Assembly: GCA_028818755.1 (NCBI GenBank)
Contig: JAPPNF010000113.1
Location: 1-61,994 of the forward strand
Length of the DNA stretch: 61,994 nt
Source: Deltaproteobacteria bacterium
GTDB taxonomy: Bacteria > Desulfobacterota > Binatia > UBA9968 > JAJDTQ01
Direction: 5' to 3'
Shown here piece by piece: positions 1 through 8,721 of the stretch; the first letter of the stretch is position 1; the number at the start of each line of letters is the position of its first letter. The notes below the pieces were generated by a model. The model was not told the origin of the DNA. It was given only the letters and a program-made list of their open reading frames with translations, and ran no database searches. A program made the position numbers and the translations under genes.

Positions 1-227
1 GTGCGTCCGCTGCAATCGCACCCAGTCAACGCTGAGGTTTTGCAAGAGGCTCAAGTTGTTTCCGGATCAAGTCTAATGCCTATTCACAACAATGGGTTTC
101 TGCCCCGTATGCCCGCCGTCGCCCTGGCCAATGCAGGATACGGGCGCGCGCCGCGATTCCGCCCCACACCTCAGAGGGTCGCAACGGTTTCGCTTACGGT
201 TCGACCGTCAAGCCAATGGAGACAACC

Positions 228-1823
228 ATGCATCACGATTCGCAACGGTCCAGCTACAAGGTCGGTCAGGACAACATCACCCCTTTCGGACTCGACATCC
301 ACAACCCGGTATTCCTGATCTCCGGCCTTACCATCGTCCTGTTCATCCTTTACGCGCTGATGCTCCAGGAACAGGCGGCGGCGGTCTTCGGCTGGCTGCG
401 CCCGGCCATCACCAGCACCTTCGACTGGTTCTTCCTGTTGAGCGGCAACCTGTTCGTGATCTTCGCCCTGTTGTTGATCTTCCTGCCCGTCGGCAAGGTC
501 CGCCTCGGCGGCCAGGACGCAACCCCGGACTTCAGCTACAGCGGCTGGTTCGCCATGCTGTTCGCCGCTGGCATGGGTATCGGGCTCATGTACTTCGGCG
601 TCTCCGAGCCTCTGTCGCACTACGCATCGTCGATGGGCGGCACCGCGGTGGAGAACGGCGTGCGCACCGACTGGGCGCCGCTGGGCGCCGCCGCCGGCAG
701 CGCCGCGGAGGCGCGCGATCTGGCCATGGCCGCGACCATCTTCCACTGGGGCCTGCACCCGTGGGCGATCTACGCGGTGGTGGCGCTGGCGCTGGCGTTC
801 TTCGCCTACAATCACAACCTGCCGCTGACTCTGCGCTCGGCGTTCTACCCGATCCTGGGCGAGCGGGTGTGGGGCTGGTGGGGACACGTGGTCGACACCT
901 TGGCGGTGTTCGCGACCCTGTTCGGTCTCGCCACCTCGCTCGGCTTCGGTACGATGCAGGCCCTGGCCGGCTTCAACCACCTGTACGGCTGGGGCACCGG
1001 CCCGGTGGCCATCGTGGTGCTCATCACCGTCATCACTGCCACCGCTCTGGTCTCCGTGCTGCGCGGCCTCGACGGCGGAGTCAAGGTGCTGTCCGAGATC
1101 AACATGGCGCTGGCCTTCCTGCTGCTGTTGGTGATCATCTTCGTCGGCCCCACCCGGGACGTTTTTGTCACCGCCGCCGCCGGCGGCATCGCCTACCTCA
1201 AGGAGCTGATCCCGCTGTCGATGCCCTTCGGCCGGGACGACTCCAACTTCGTCCAGGGCTGGACCTCGTTCTACTGGGCCTGGTGGATATCCTGGTCGCC
1301 CTTCGTCGGCATGTTCATCGCCCGGGTCTCGCGCGGCCGCACGGTGCGCGAGTTCGTGATCTGCGTGATCCTGATACCGACGGTGGTGTGCACTCTGTGG
1401 ATGGCCGCGTTCGGCGGCACGGCGATCTCACAGGTGATCGCCGACCCGGCGTCGTCGGTGGCGAAAGCGGCGCAGGAGGTCAAGCTGTTCGTGATGGCCG
1501 AGCAGTTTCCGCTGGCCGCAGTGCTTTCGTTCATCGGCATCGTCCTGGTGCTGGTGTTCTTCGTCACCTCGTCGGATTCCGGCTCGCTGGTGATCGACAC
1601 CATCACCGCGGGCGGCAAGACCGAGGCCCCCAAGAGCCAGCGGGTGTTCTGGGCGTCCTTCGAAGGCGTGGTTGCGGCGGTGCTGCTGCTGGTGGGCGGC
1701 GCCGAAGCCCTGGGCGCGCTGCAGGCCATGACGGTCTCCACCGGACTGCCGTTCACCGTCGTGCTGCTGGCCATGTGCTACAGCACCTGGGTCGGCCTGC
1801 AGGCGGCCTCGAAACGGATCTGA
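228..1823 (+). CDS. BCCT family transporter (betaine/carnitine/choline type)
   Basis: Secondary transporter of the betaine-carnitine-choline family, an inner-membrane uptake system for quaternary ammonium or related zwitterions. The protein has about twelve hydrophobic segments. The family motif GMGIGLMYFGVSEP lies near residues 115-128, and the tryptophan-rich stretch FYWAWWISWSPFVGMF with RVSRGRT follows in the second half. I chose the ATG at 228, not the one at 216, because GGAGA at 218-222 is a well-placed ribosome binding site for 228, while 216 has none. The protein ends soon after the last membrane segment, so it lacks the long C-terminal osmosensing tail seen in BetP. Substrate cannot be read from the sequence; CaiB-like and enoyl-CoA hydratase genes further on make carnitine-type compounds possible but unproven. 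Confidence 0.93.
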   Translation: MHHDSQRSSYKVGQDNITPFGLDIHNPVFLISGLTIVLFILYALMLQEQAAAVFGWLRPAITSTFDWFFLLSGNLFVIFALLLIFLPVGKVRLGGQDATPDFSYSGWFAMLFAAGMGIGLMYFGVSEPLSHYASSMGGTAVENGVRTDWAPLGAAAGSAAEARDLAMAATIFHWGLHPWAIYAVVALALAFFAYNHNLPLTLRSAFYPILGERVWGWWGHVVDTLAVFATLFGLATSLGFGTMQALAGFNHLYGWGTGPVAIVVLITVITATALVSVLRGLDGGVKVLSEINMALAFLLLLVIIFVGPTRDVFVTAAAGGIAYLKELIPLSMPFGRDDSNFVQGWTSFYWAWWISWSPFVGMFIARVSRGRTVREFVICVILIPTVVCTLWMAAFGGTAISQVIADPASSVAKAAQEVKLFVMAEQFPLAAVLSFIGIVLVLVFFVTSSDSGSLVIDTITAGGKTEAPKSQRVFWASFEGVVAAVLLLVGGAEALGALQAMTVSTGLPFTVVLLAMCYSTWVGLQAASKRI

Positions 1824-1883
1824 CGGGCGTCGCGGCAAGAGGGCGGCTTCGGGCCCAGAAGACTCAGGAAATCCCCGCCCTGC

Positions 1884-1912
1884 TTGACAACAACTTCGTT
1901 GCCAACTGTATT
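1884..1912 (+). promoter_or_regulatory. Candidate sigma-70 promoter for the hydroxyacid dehydrogenase
   Basis: TTGACA (1884-1889), a 17-nt spacer and TGTATT (1907-1912). It sits in the 300-bp gap between the BCCT gene and the next ORF, which holds no other gene. The implied leader is about 200 nt. Confidence 0.4.
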
Positions 1913-2123
1913 GATGCCAACGAAAATGTTGGGGTTCGGCAATGGCGTTGAGAAAGGCTGGAGCAAACTGGGTTTCGCGAGTTCCGGAAGAAGCGAACGG
2001 GGACGAATCATGACTCGACCATTGCCACGGGTTCGGGGCATCGTCGTGATACAACAAATTGTCACAACCCTGCGCAACTCGGCGCAGCTCTGACCGAGCA
2101 GGTCAATCTAAAGACGAGGTACC

Positions 2124-3131
2124 ATGCCGGAGGATCGGTTTCGCGTGGTGGTGCTGGACGACTACGAGCGGTTCTGCGCCTCGGTGCCGGCGTACGAAGA
2201 AGCCGCGGGATTGGCGGACATCAGCGTGGTGGAGCGCAAGCTCACCACCGATGAAGAATGGTCGGCGGCAGTAGGCGACGCCCATGCGGTCGTGCTCATG
2301 CGCGAGCGTTCGGCGTTCCGGGAGCGCGAGTTCGCCCTGGCGCCGTCGCTGCGCTTCATCTCGCAGATCGGCCGCGGCATCCCGCATCTCGACCTGGCGG
2401 AGGCCACGCGGCGCGGCATCGTGGTGTCGTGCACTCCCAACGACTCCGGCGCTTCGACCGTGGAGTTGACCTGGGCGTTGCTCTTGGCTCTTGCGAGGCA
2501 GATCCCGTCGGTGGGCCAGGGAATGCGGGATGGGGCATGGCCGCCGGCGGTGGGGATGCTGCTGGAGGGGCGGACCCTGGGCGTCATCGGCCTGGGCCGC
2601 ATCGGCACGAAGGTGGCGCGAATCGCGCGCGCCTTCGACATGAGCGTTGTGGCCGCCGGCAAGACCCTCACCGACGAGCGGGCCGCGGAGGCGGGTGCGC
2701 GCAGGGTCTCCCTCGACACGCTGCTCGAAGAGTCGGACATCGTCTCGGTCCACAGCCGGCTCAATGCCGAGACAAAGGGGCTTATCGGCCGCCCCGAGCT
2801 CGAGCGCATGAAGCCCGACGCGCTGCTGATCAACACGGCCCGCGGCCCGATCATCTCCGAGGAAGCGCTGATCGAGTCGCTACGGCAGGGGCATCCGGGA
2901 GGGGTGGCGCTCGACGTCTACGACGAGGAGCCGCTGCCGGCGGACCACCCGTTGCGCGGCTTCGACAACGTCATCCTGGCTTCGCATCGGGGCTATGCGG
3001 TGGACCGTATCCTGCACCAGCGCTACCAGGCCGCCTTCACCAACGTCATCCGGTTCATCGAGGGCGCGCCGGTGGATGTGATCAATCCTGAGGCCGTATC
3101 CCCCTCTCCCTCTGGGAGAGGGTCGGGGTGA
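2124..3131 (+). CDS. D-isomer-specific 2-hydroxyacid dehydrogenase
   Basis: Cytoplasmic NAD(P)-dependent reductase or dehydrogenase of 2-oxo/2-hydroxy acids (phosphoglycerate dehydrogenase-like). The Rossmann glycine motif GLGRIG is at residues 156-161. The catalytic triad is visible as Arg240 in NTARG, Glu269 in DEEP and His288 in SHRG. A GAGG ribosome binding site precedes the ATG. The 335-aa length is normal, but the last residues, SPSPSGRGSG, are encoded by a palindromic repeat (CCCTCTCCC-TCT-GGGAGAGGG), which also supplies the stop codon, so the native C-terminus has been replaced or extended. The adjacent convergent ThDP decarboxylase also acts on 2-oxo acids, which hints at related chemistry but does not define the substrate. 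Confidence 0.88.
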   Translation: MPEDRFRVVVLDDYERFCASVPAYEEAAGLADISVVERKLTTDEEWSAAVGDAHAVVLMRERSAFREREFALAPSLRFISQIGRGIPHLDLAEATRRGIVVSCTPNDSGASTVELTWALLLALARQIPSVGQGMRDGAWPPAVGMLLEGRTLGVIGLGRIGTKVARIARAFDMSVVAAGKTLTDERAAEAGARRVSLDTLLEESDIVSVHSRLNAETKGLIGRPELERMKPDALLINTARGPIISEEALIESLRQGHPGGVALDVYDEEPLPADHPLRGFDNVILASHRGYAVDRILHQRYQAAFTNVIRFIEGAPVDVINPEAVSPSPSGRGSG

Positions 3132-3134
3132 GGG
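3100..3134. repeat. Palindromic repeat, CCCTCTCCC family
   Basis: Arms CCCTCTCCC (3102-3110) and GGGAGAGGG (3114-3122), followed by a GGGGTGAGGG tail. The same sequence recurs at 60443-60473 and, inverted, at about 60337-60368. It lies between two convergent genes, contains the stop codon of the dehydrogenase, and could serve as a terminator. Confidence 0.8.
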
Positions 3135-3141
3135 ACTCCCG

Positions 3142-3708
3142 TTACGACTCCGCCAGCGCCTTGCGGAAGCGGTCCCGGTACTCGGTGTTGTAGAGGCGGG
3201 GGAAGTTCTCCGGGTAATCCTCTCCCGGCTCCACCTTGAGGTCCACCAGGATGGGGCCGTCTTCCTTGAGGAGGGCGTCGAGGTTGCGGTCCCAGTCCTC
3301 CAGGCTGTCGAAGATGTAGGTGTTGGCGTAGCCGGCTTCGCGGGCGAGACCCGTGAAGGTGAAGCCGCTGTGGGTCGGGATGGGGACGGCGCCGTTGGTC
3401 TCGTAGGTGCCGTTCTCGCAAACGCAGTGCACGAAGTTCTTCGGCGCGGCGTTGGCGACGGTGACGAGGGTGCCCAGGTTCATCAGCAGGCTGCCGTCGC
3501 CGTCCAGCACCACCACCCGCTTGTCGGGCCGCCCCAGGGCCAAGCCCAGGGCGTGGGACGAGCCCTGTCCCATGGCGCCGGTGAAGGTGTAGTTGAGGTC
3601 GGACGGCGCGATGTGGATCCAGTCCTGGGCCGCCTTGTACACCGCCACCACGATCTCGTCGGTCCGGTGGCGCGCCAGCACCTTGAGCATTTCGTCGCGT
3701 TTCATCAT
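3142..3708 (-). CDS. ThDP-dependent decarboxylase, C-terminal (ThDP-binding) subunit
   Basis: Small subunit of 188 aa that carries the thiamine diphosphate/Mg site: GDGSLLMNLGTL followed about 20 residues later by CENGTYET. It matches the C-terminal third of 2-oxo acid decarboxylases that are split in two, such as sulfopyruvate decarboxylase ComE or phosphonopyruvate decarboxylase-like proteins. Together with the upstream gene (gap of two bases) it should form a heteromeric enzyme decarboxylating a 2-oxo acid to an aldehyde. The true substrate is unknown. No other coenzyme M or phosphonate genes are visible nearby, so I do not name it comE. Two ATG codons stand in tandem at the start. Confidence 0.82.
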   Translation of the reverse strand: MMKRDEMLKVLARHRTDEIVVAVYKAAQDWIHIAPSDLNYTFTGAMGQGSSHALGLALGRPDKRVVVLDGDGSLLMNLGTLVTVANAAPKNFVHCVCENGTYETNGAVPIPTHSGFTFTGLAREAGYANTYIFDSLEDWDRNLDALLKEDGPILVDLKVEPGEDYPENFPRLYNTEYRDRFRKALAES

Positions 3709-3710
3709 GA

Positions 3711-4232
3711 TCAGATAGGCTCCCGTCCGATTAGCATGGCCACCGGTCTCTGTTCCGCGTAGGCCCGCTCCACCGCGGGCACGATCTCATCCTCGGTGCC
3801 CGGGGCTTCGATGTTGTGATGCTCGATCTGCATCGCGTCCAGGATCGGCTCGATAATGCGCAGGCCGTAGCGCTTGGATTGGGTGGGCGGGACGCCGGGC
3901 TCCTTCTGGAGCATGCCCACCATCATGCACACCGGGTTCTTCCCCTGCACGGCCACGCCGCGGACCGCGTTGATGGAGTCCAGCAGCCCCGTGTACTGCA
4001 TGAGCAGCAGCGACCGGTGCCCGGCGGCATAGAGCCCGCTGCAGATGGATACGCCCTCGTCCTCCTTGCACACCTGCACCACCTGGAAGTCGGGATCCTT
4101 GATCATCGCCTTCAGCACGTGCTCGCTGGTGGTGCGGTCCGGCAACGCGACGATGAACCGGATGCCGGCCCGTTTGATCTCCCGGATGAGGTCTTGCGCC
4201 TTGAGCCTGTCGGCGTCGTTGTCTCCGGCCAC
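3711..4232 (-). CDS. ThDP-dependent decarboxylase, N-terminal (Pyr-domain) subunit
   Basis: 173-aa partner of the downstream subunit, matching the pyrimidine-binding domain of split ThDP decarboxylases (ComD-like). It has a glutamate in the CKEDEGVSICSGLYAAGHR stretch, the usual cofactor-activating position, then LLMQYTGLLDSINAVRG. I place the start at the GTG at 4232, because GGAAGGAG lies 6-7 bases upstream; reading further upstream gives low-complexity arginine/proline sequence that looks non-coding. Stop and next start are separated by two bases, so the two subunits are translationally coupled. Function is inferred from the domain pair only. Confidence 0.8.
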   Translation of the reverse strand: MAGDNDADRLKAQDLIREIKRAGIRFIVALPDRTTSEHVLKAMIKDPDFQVVQVCKEDEGVSICSGLYAAGHRSLLLMQYTGLLDSINAVRGVAVQGKNPVCMMVGMLQKEPGVPPTQSKRYGLRIIEPILDAMQIEHHNIEAPGTEDEIVPAVERAYAEQRPVAMLIGREPI

Positions 4233-4354
4233 GCTTCGCTCCTTCCGCTGGTTACAAGGCCCTGCAACGGCCTCTCCTTGCCTCTCGCCGTCGGTCCTGA
4301 GCGCAGGCGACGCGGAGCGTCGCAAAGTCGAAAGACGGGCGGCAATGCCGACCT

Positions 4355-4948
4355 CTATACTATGGGGTTTCCCTCGAGGAAAGACTTGAACACGCGCACG
4401 TCCTCGGCCGAATCGGGCCGCAGCCCGCACCAGCGCAGGCCGCCCTCGTAGAGGCGGACCGTGGGCCCGAGCCCGTGGACGGCGGGCAGGAGGTCCCTGA
4501 GGCAATCGTACCAGGCCCGGCGCTCGTCCCGGTCGGGCGGCTCCGGGTCCCGGGCGTCGAGCACGTCGCACAGGCGGAGCCATTCACTGGTGGAGAATCC
4601 CATGCGGAGGTCGGCGGGATAGAGGCCGAGGGTGACGGCCCGGGGCCGTGTGAAGTGCTGGCGCTCGTCGAACTCCAGAATGAAACCGGGGCTTGCTATA
4701 TAGTAGTCGCACGGCGGCATCCGCGGGGTTCGTATGAAGTCCCCGTAGCCGCGGTGGGCGCTCAGCTCGTCGAAGACGCGTTGCAGCACCTCTCCGATCC
4801 GGGTTCCACGGTACGCCTCGGGACTACTGGGCCAGGGAAACGCATGGTCCTTGAGGCACGCGTCCGGATAGAGCGCGGCGAGGAGCTCGTGGAGCCGGGT
4901 CTTGCAGTCGCGGCAGTGCTCGGGGTGTCGGGCGGAATTGGGAATCAT
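4355..4948 (-). CDS. Uncharacterised protein with CxxC and possible nuclease-like core
   Basis: 197-aa soluble protein that I do not recognise as a named family. Near the N-terminus it has His-Cys-x-x-Cys (HCRDC), which could bind a metal. The middle carries [19 protein letters not shown]: a glutamate-containing hydrophobic strand followed by a polar turn, resembling the E-x-D/E spacing of PD-(D/E)XK-type or DUF559-like endonuclease folds. That resemblance is weak and rests on pattern only. The gene starts 40 bp from the divergent SMR exporter gene, so the two may share a control region. Codon use matches its neighbours. Confidence 0.6.
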   Translation of the reverse strand: MIPNSARHPEHCRDCKTRLHELLAALYPDACLKDHAFPWPSSPEAYRGTRIGEVLQRVFDELSAHRGYGDFIRTPRMPPCDYYIASPGFILEFDERQHFTRPRAVTLGLYPADLRMGFSTSEWLRLCDVLDARDPEPPDRDERRAWYDCLRDLLPAVHGLGPTVRLYEGGLRWCGLRPDSAEDVRVFKSFLEGNPIV

Positions 4949-4988
4949 CCGCGTATTATTGGTACTATCCGGACGAGAGGCAATTACG

Positions 4989-5312
4989 ATGGGCTGGACT
5001 TACCTGTGCATTGCCGGCGTGTTCGAAGTGGCGTGGGTCATCGGCCTCAGGTACACCGCCGGTTTCTCCAAGCTGTTGCCGAGCGCGTTCACGGCCCTGA
5101 CGATGGGGGTGAGCATCTACTTCCTGTCGCAGGCGGTGAAGACCCTGCCGGTGGGGACGGCCTACGCGGTCTGGACCGGTATTGGCGCCGTGGGCGCGGT
5201 GATTTTTGGGATGATCCTGTTCGCCGAGTCCAGGGACGCGTTGCGGCTGGCGTGCATCGGCCTCATCATCGCCGGCATCATCGGGCTCCGTCTGGTCTCC
5301 AACAACGGATGA
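4989..5312 (+). CDS. gdx: SMR-family exporter, guanidinium exporter (Gdx/SugE) type
   Basis: Four-helix small multidrug resistance protein of 107 aa that works as a dimer in the inner membrane as a proton antiporter. The conserved Glu is in the first helix ([14 protein letters not shown]), and the segment [20 protein letters not shown] is nearly identical to E. coli SugE, which is now known to export guanidinium. The ATG at 4989 is chosen because GAGAGG precedes it; a longer in-frame extension back to 4902 overlaps the divergent gene and has no homology. I saw no convincing guanidine riboswitch in the 40-bp leader. It stands 22 bp upstream of the LOG-family gene. Confidence 0.9.
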   Translation: MGWTYLCIAGVFEVAWVIGLRYTAGFSKLLPSAFTALTMGVSIYFLSQAVKTLPVGTAYAVWTGIGAVGAVIFGMILFAESRDALRLACIGLIIAGIIGLRLVSNNG

Positions 5313-5334
5313 AACGACGTTCGCGGGAGCTTGA

Positions 5335-5883
5335 ATGAAACGGATATGTGTCTTTTCGGGGTCCAGCACCGGCGCGCTGGACGAGTACGCGCGGATGGCG
5401 GCGTCGCTGGGCCGCGAGTTGGCGCGGCGCGGCATCGGGGTGGTCTACGGCGGCGCTTCCATCGGGCTCATGGGATGCGTGGCCGACGCGGCCCTCGAGG
5501 AGGGCGGCGAGGTCATCGGCATCATCCCCGAGGCCTTGATGGTGCGGGAGGTGGTGCACTCGGGCCTCACCGAACTCAAGGTGGTGGCCTCCATGCACGA
5601 GCGCAAGGCGCTCATGGCGGGGTTGTCGGACGGTTTCATCGCGCTGCCGGGGGGCTACGGCACGCTGGAGGAGCTGGCCGAGATGATCACCTGGCTGCAG
5701 CTCAGGATCCACGCCAAGCCCTGCGGTGTCCTGAACGTCCGGGACTACTACGGTCACCTGATCCGTTTCCTCGACTACGCCGTGGAGCAGGGGTTCCTCA
5801 AGCAGAAGCACCGCGACAAGCTGCTCATCGCCGAGACGGTGGAGGGCATGCTGGACGCGCTCGCCGGCTTCCGTCTTCCTTGA
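5335..5883 (+). CDS. LOG family protein (cytokinin riboside 5'-monophosphate phosphoribohydrolase-like)
   Basis: 182-aa Rossmann-like protein of the TIGR00730/LOG family, cytoplasmic, hydrolysing nucleoside 5'-monophosphates to base and ribose 5-phosphate. The signature PGGYGTLEE is at residues 105-113, and the conserved basic pair Arg90-Lys91 is in MHERK. The length is normal for the family. A GGAG site precedes the ATG. The 22-bp spacing to the SMR gene suggests co-transcription. The 3' end faces the lnt gene with only 12 bp between the stops. Bacterial members act on AMP or related nucleotides, and the physiological role here is unknown. Confidence 0.9.
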   Translation: MKRICVFSGSSTGALDEYARMAASLGRELARRGIGVVYGGASIGLMGCVADAALEEGGEVIGIIPEALMVREVVHSGLTELKVVASMHERKALMAGLSDGFIALPGGYGTLEELAEMITWLQLRIHAKPCGVLNVRDYYGHLIRFLDYAVEQGFLKQKHRDKLLIAETVEGMLDALAGFRLP

Positions 5884-5895
5884 CCGGGGTGTCCG

Positions 5896-7428
5896 TCAGG
5901 GGCGGGTCTGAAACTTGCCCCTGAAGACGAACCCTCGGACCGCCACCGCAGCCACGGTGACCAGCGACATGAGCCACGCGAACCAGTCGCCGTAACGCAC
6001 GTACGCCGTTTCCATCTCCATCAACGGCACCGTGGCCGTCAGCACCCCTTCCGCGAACAGCGGCAGCGGCGCCGACATGCGGCCCGCGGGATCGATGACC
6101 GTGGTCACCCCGGTGTTGGTGGCGCGCACCAGCGACCGTCGCGTCTCCAGGGCGCGCCATCGCGCCAGCCGCGCATGCTGCCAGGGCGCCACGGTGCGGC
6201 CGTACCAGGCGTCGTTGGTCAGGTTGACCAGCAGGTTGGCGCGCTCGTCGCGCACGAACCGGCGCGACAGCTCCGGCATCAGGTCCTCGTAGCAGATGAG
6301 CGTCGCCGCCCGCGCACCCCGAGGCAGGGCGAAGGTGCTCTCGAGCTTGCCGGGAGTGAATCCTTCGCCGATGGGCGGCATGCCCGGAAGTCCGCCGATG
6401 AGCGGTGCCAGGGGGATGTACTCGCCGAAGGCCAGCAGGACGCGCTTGTGGTAGCGGCCCAGCACCGCCCCGGCAGGGTCCAGCGCGATGGCGCTGTTGT
6501 ACTTCCGGAAGCCGCCGCTGGAAAGGCGCCGGTAGGTGATGGCGCCGATGATCATGTGCGGATGGCGCGCCGGCAGCACCTCCGGCGGGACTCGCCCGGC
6601 CCTGTCCGGCAGCCATCTCTCGACCGCGGACTCGGGCCAGATGACCAGGTCCGCGTCGCGGCTTCTCGTGGAGAGATCCTTGTAGGTCTGTTGGTTGGTC
6701 CTCAGAAACGCTGCCTGGCCCTTCCGTTCGATGGAGATGTTCCCCTGCACGACCACGATGTCGAGCTTCCTGGCCGCCTCCGCGGCCGCGTCGACTTCCG
6801 CCAGCCGCAGGTGTCCGTATGCAACGGCCGCCGCCAGCGCGGCGCATGCGGCGGCGGCGGTCCACGTCACTGCCCGGACGCCGCCTTCACCCCGGCGCGC
6901 GCGCAGCACCCTGTAGAGGGCGGTGCCGCACCACAGCAGCACGAAGGTGGCGCCGTAGTGGCCCACCAGGTCCGCCGACTGGTTCAAGGAGGTGAACACG
7001 GTCTGGCTGGTGGCGAGATACCAGGGGAAGAGGTTGGGGAACCAGAATTCCACGGCGACCCAGAACGCCGGCGGAAACAGCCCGAGAGGGCCGGTTCCGC
7101 ACAGACGCACCAGGCCCGCGAACACCACGAACGGTATCGCCGAATAGGCGACGAAGAGGGTGAAAGCCAGCGTCGCCAGGGCATAGTTGACGCCGCCGAA
7201 GACATGAATGGTGTACACCAGCCAGTGGAAACCCAGGGCGATGGTGGCGACCCCCGTGAGAGCCCCCGCGCTCAGCGCCTGGCGCCAGCCGGGCGCCCGC
7301 TCCACCGCGGTGAGGAAGGGGACGAGCGCCAACCAGGTCAGGGGGAAGAGAATCGGCCAGAGGAAGGGCAGGGCGATGAGCCCCGCGCTGAGGAGCGATA
7401 ACCGAGATAGCGAGCCGAACCCAGCCAT
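5896..7428 (-). CDS. lnt: Apolipoprotein N-acyltransferase
   Basis: Integral inner-membrane enzyme that adds the third acyl chain to the N-terminal cysteine of lipoproteins. The first ~210 residues form the hydrophobic membrane part, followed by a nitrilase-type catalytic domain. The triad is visible as Glu266 (WPES), Lys328 (YHKRVLLAFGEY) and Cys379 (LICYED). The length of 510 aa is typical. The gene implies an outer membrane with triacylated lipoproteins, in keeping with the lipoprotein adaptor at 43.8 kb. Its start is 65 bp upstream of the candidate divergent promoter for the amidohydrolase. Confidence 0.95.
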   Translation of the reverse strand: MAGFGSLSRLSLLSAGLIALPFLWPILFPLTWLALVPFLTAVERAPGWRQALSAGALTGVATIALGFHWLVYTIHVFGGVNYALATLAFTLFVAYSAIPFVVFAGLVRLCGTGPLGLFPPAFWVAVEFWFPNLFPWYLATSQTVFTSLNQSADLVGHYGATFVLLWCGTALYRVLRARRGEGGVRAVTWTAAAACAALAAAVAYGHLRLAEVDAAAEAARKLDIVVVQGNISIERKGQAAFLRTNQQTYKDLSTRSRDADLVIWPESAVERWLPDRAGRVPPEVLPARHPHMIIGAITYRRLSSGGFRKYNSAIALDPAGAVLGRYHKRVLLAFGEYIPLAPLIGGLPGMPPIGEGFTPGKLESTFALPRGARAATLICYEDLMPELSRRFVRDERANLLVNLTNDAWYGRTVAPWQHARLARWRALETRRSLVRATNTGVTTVIDPAGRMSAPLPLFAEGVLTATVPLMEMETAYVRYGDWFAWLMSLVTVAAVAVRGFVFRGKFQTRP

Positions 7429-7493
7429 GGAGCCGGAAGTCTACGGGTCTCGGTTCCGGCCGTCAACGCGCGTCGGCTCCGGTCGTCTGCCCA

Positions 7494-7523
7494 TTGACAG
7501 GCGATTCGCGGAACGACTAATGT
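7494..7523 (+). promoter_or_regulatory. Candidate sigma-70 promoter for the amidohydrolase
   Basis: TTGACA (7494-7499), an 18-nt spacer and TAATGT (7518-7523), in the 194-bp gap between lnt and the amidohydrolase gene. Both boxes are close to consensus. Confidence 0.5.
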
Positions 7524-7622
7524 GGAGGCCGCAGACTGCGTTATACATCCATTCGTGACAGCATCGTCGTCCAGTCCGCCAAAACCAATCGTGAATTCCG
7601 GACACCGGAAAGGAGGAGACAA

Positions 7623-8654
7623 ATGGGTCAAGCATTCGTAGATGCCGACGGGCACATCATGGAGCGCGAGAACGAGATCAACGAGCACATTGACGAGAGG
7701 TACCTGGGACGGGGCCACCTGAGCTTCCGTCAGATGCTGCCGAGTCTCGACAAGTTCCACACTCCCAGGAACCGCATTGTCGAGCCGGAGGGAATCTTCG
7801 ACGCGTCGGTGGGGCCGGAGCGGTGGCTCGAGTTCCTCGCGAAGACCGGGATCGAGGCCTCGGTGCTGTATCCCACGGCCGGCCTTTCCTACGGCCAGGT
7901 GCACTTCCCCGAGTGGGCGGCGGCATACGCGCGGGCCTACAACGACTGGTTTGCCGAGAAGTACATCAAGGTGAGCGACCGGTTCAAGGGGGTCGCGCTT
8001 ATCCCGGTTCAGGACGTGAAGGCGGCGGTCAAGGAGCTGCGCCGGGCGGTGAAGGACTTGGGCATGGTGTGCGCCATGCTCCCCTCCAACGGCCTGGACC
8101 GGCACTACGGCTCCGACGAGTTCAATCCGCTTTACGAGGAAGCGGAGAAGCTCGACTGCGCCCTGGCGGTGCACGGCGGCTGCTACGGCGACCTGGGCTT
8201 CAACTCGTTCAAGGTCTTTCCGGCCACGCGCGCGCTGGGTATGCCGTTTCCGCTGGCCATCCACATGACCGGGATGATGTCGGAAGGCGTCTTTGACCGC
8301 TTCCCCAACCTGCGGGTGGGCTTTCTCGAGGGCGGCACGGCCTGGATCCCGCTGGTGCTCGACCGTCTGAACCGCGAGGTGGAGTACGGCGGCCTGCAGC
8401 TCAAGAAAGATCCCATCGAGTACTTCCGCGGCGGCAAGGTCTTCGTCGGGTGCGAGGGTAACGAGGACGTGCTGGTCTACTGCGTCAACCGCGTCGGACA
8501 CGAGGTCTTCATGTTCTGCTCCGACTTCCCGCACGAGATCACCATGGACAACTGCATGGAGGAGATCGACGAGATCCGCGACCGGGACGAGCTCACCGAC
8601 GAGCAGAAGCAGGCCATCCTCGGCGACAACGCGCGGAACTTCTACAAGATCTGA
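7623..8654 (+). CDS. Amidohydrolase family 2 metal-dependent hydrolase
   Basis: 343-aa TIM-barrel amidohydrolase of the PF04909 type, the group that contains aminocarboxymuconate-semialdehyde decarboxylase and related hydratases and decarboxylases. The N-terminal metal motif is degenerate (DADGHIME instead of HxH). Later metal and substrate residues appear in AVHGGCYGD, IHMTGMMSEG, FLEGGTAWIP and the final aspartate in SDFPHE. AGGAGG lies 6-7 bases before the ATG. It is one of four proteins of this superfamily in the window (others at 39.8, 42.5 and 48.9 kb). Substrate is unknown. It is followed by a strong hairpin and stands alone. Confidence 0.85.
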   Translation: MGQAFVDADGHIMERENEINEHIDERYLGRGHLSFRQMLPSLDKFHTPRNRIVEPEGIFDASVGPERWLEFLAKTGIEASVLYPTAGLSYGQVHFPEWAAAYARAYNDWFAEKYIKVSDRFKGVALIPVQDVKAAVKELRRAVKDLGMVCAMLPSNGLDRHYGSDEFNPLYEEAEKLDCALAVHGGCYGDLGFNSFKVFPATRALGMPFPLAIHMTGMMSEGVFDRFPNLRVGFLEGGTAWIPLVLDRLNREVEYGGLQLKKDPIEYFRGGKVFVGCEGNEDVLVYCVNRVGHEVFMFCSDFPHEITMDNCMEEIDEIRDRDELTDEQKQAILGDNARNFYKI

Positions 8655-8662
8655 GCGCAGGC

Positions 8663-8692
8663 GCGGCGGAAGGGGCACGCCCTTTCCGCCGC
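8663..8692 (+). terminator. Strong hairpin after the amidohydrolase gene
   Basis: A 13-bp stem starting GCGGCGGAAGGGG pairs with CCCTTTCCGCCGC (one G-T pair, 4-nt loop). It begins 9 bases after the stop codon. There is no T-run, so it may act as a Rho-independent-like or processing hairpin. Confidence 0.6.
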
Positions 8693-8721
8693 TTGACGCC
8701 CCCCGACCGAAGGGCTACCAT
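8693..8721 (+). promoter_or_regulatory. Candidate promoter for the RRM gene
   Basis: TTGACG (8693-8698), 17-nt spacer, TACCAT (8716-8721), immediately after the hairpin of the previous gene. It implies a leader of roughly 155 nt before the RRM start, as is common for cold-responsive RNA-binding protein genes. Confidence 0.4.

Noticed and set aside
1..227. Partial gene at the left edge
   Set aside because: Open frames exist but show no family motif and no ribosome binding site; the region is more likely the BCCT leader.
3023..3421. 132-aa minus-strand frame over the repeat and decarboxylase end
   Set aside because: It is an out-of-frame shadow of the ThDP subunit gene.
4941..4988. Guanidine riboswitch upstream of gdx
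   Set aside because: The leader is only 40 bp. One ACGA is present but not the paired ACGR hairpins of the mini-ykkC class, nor enough length for the other classes.
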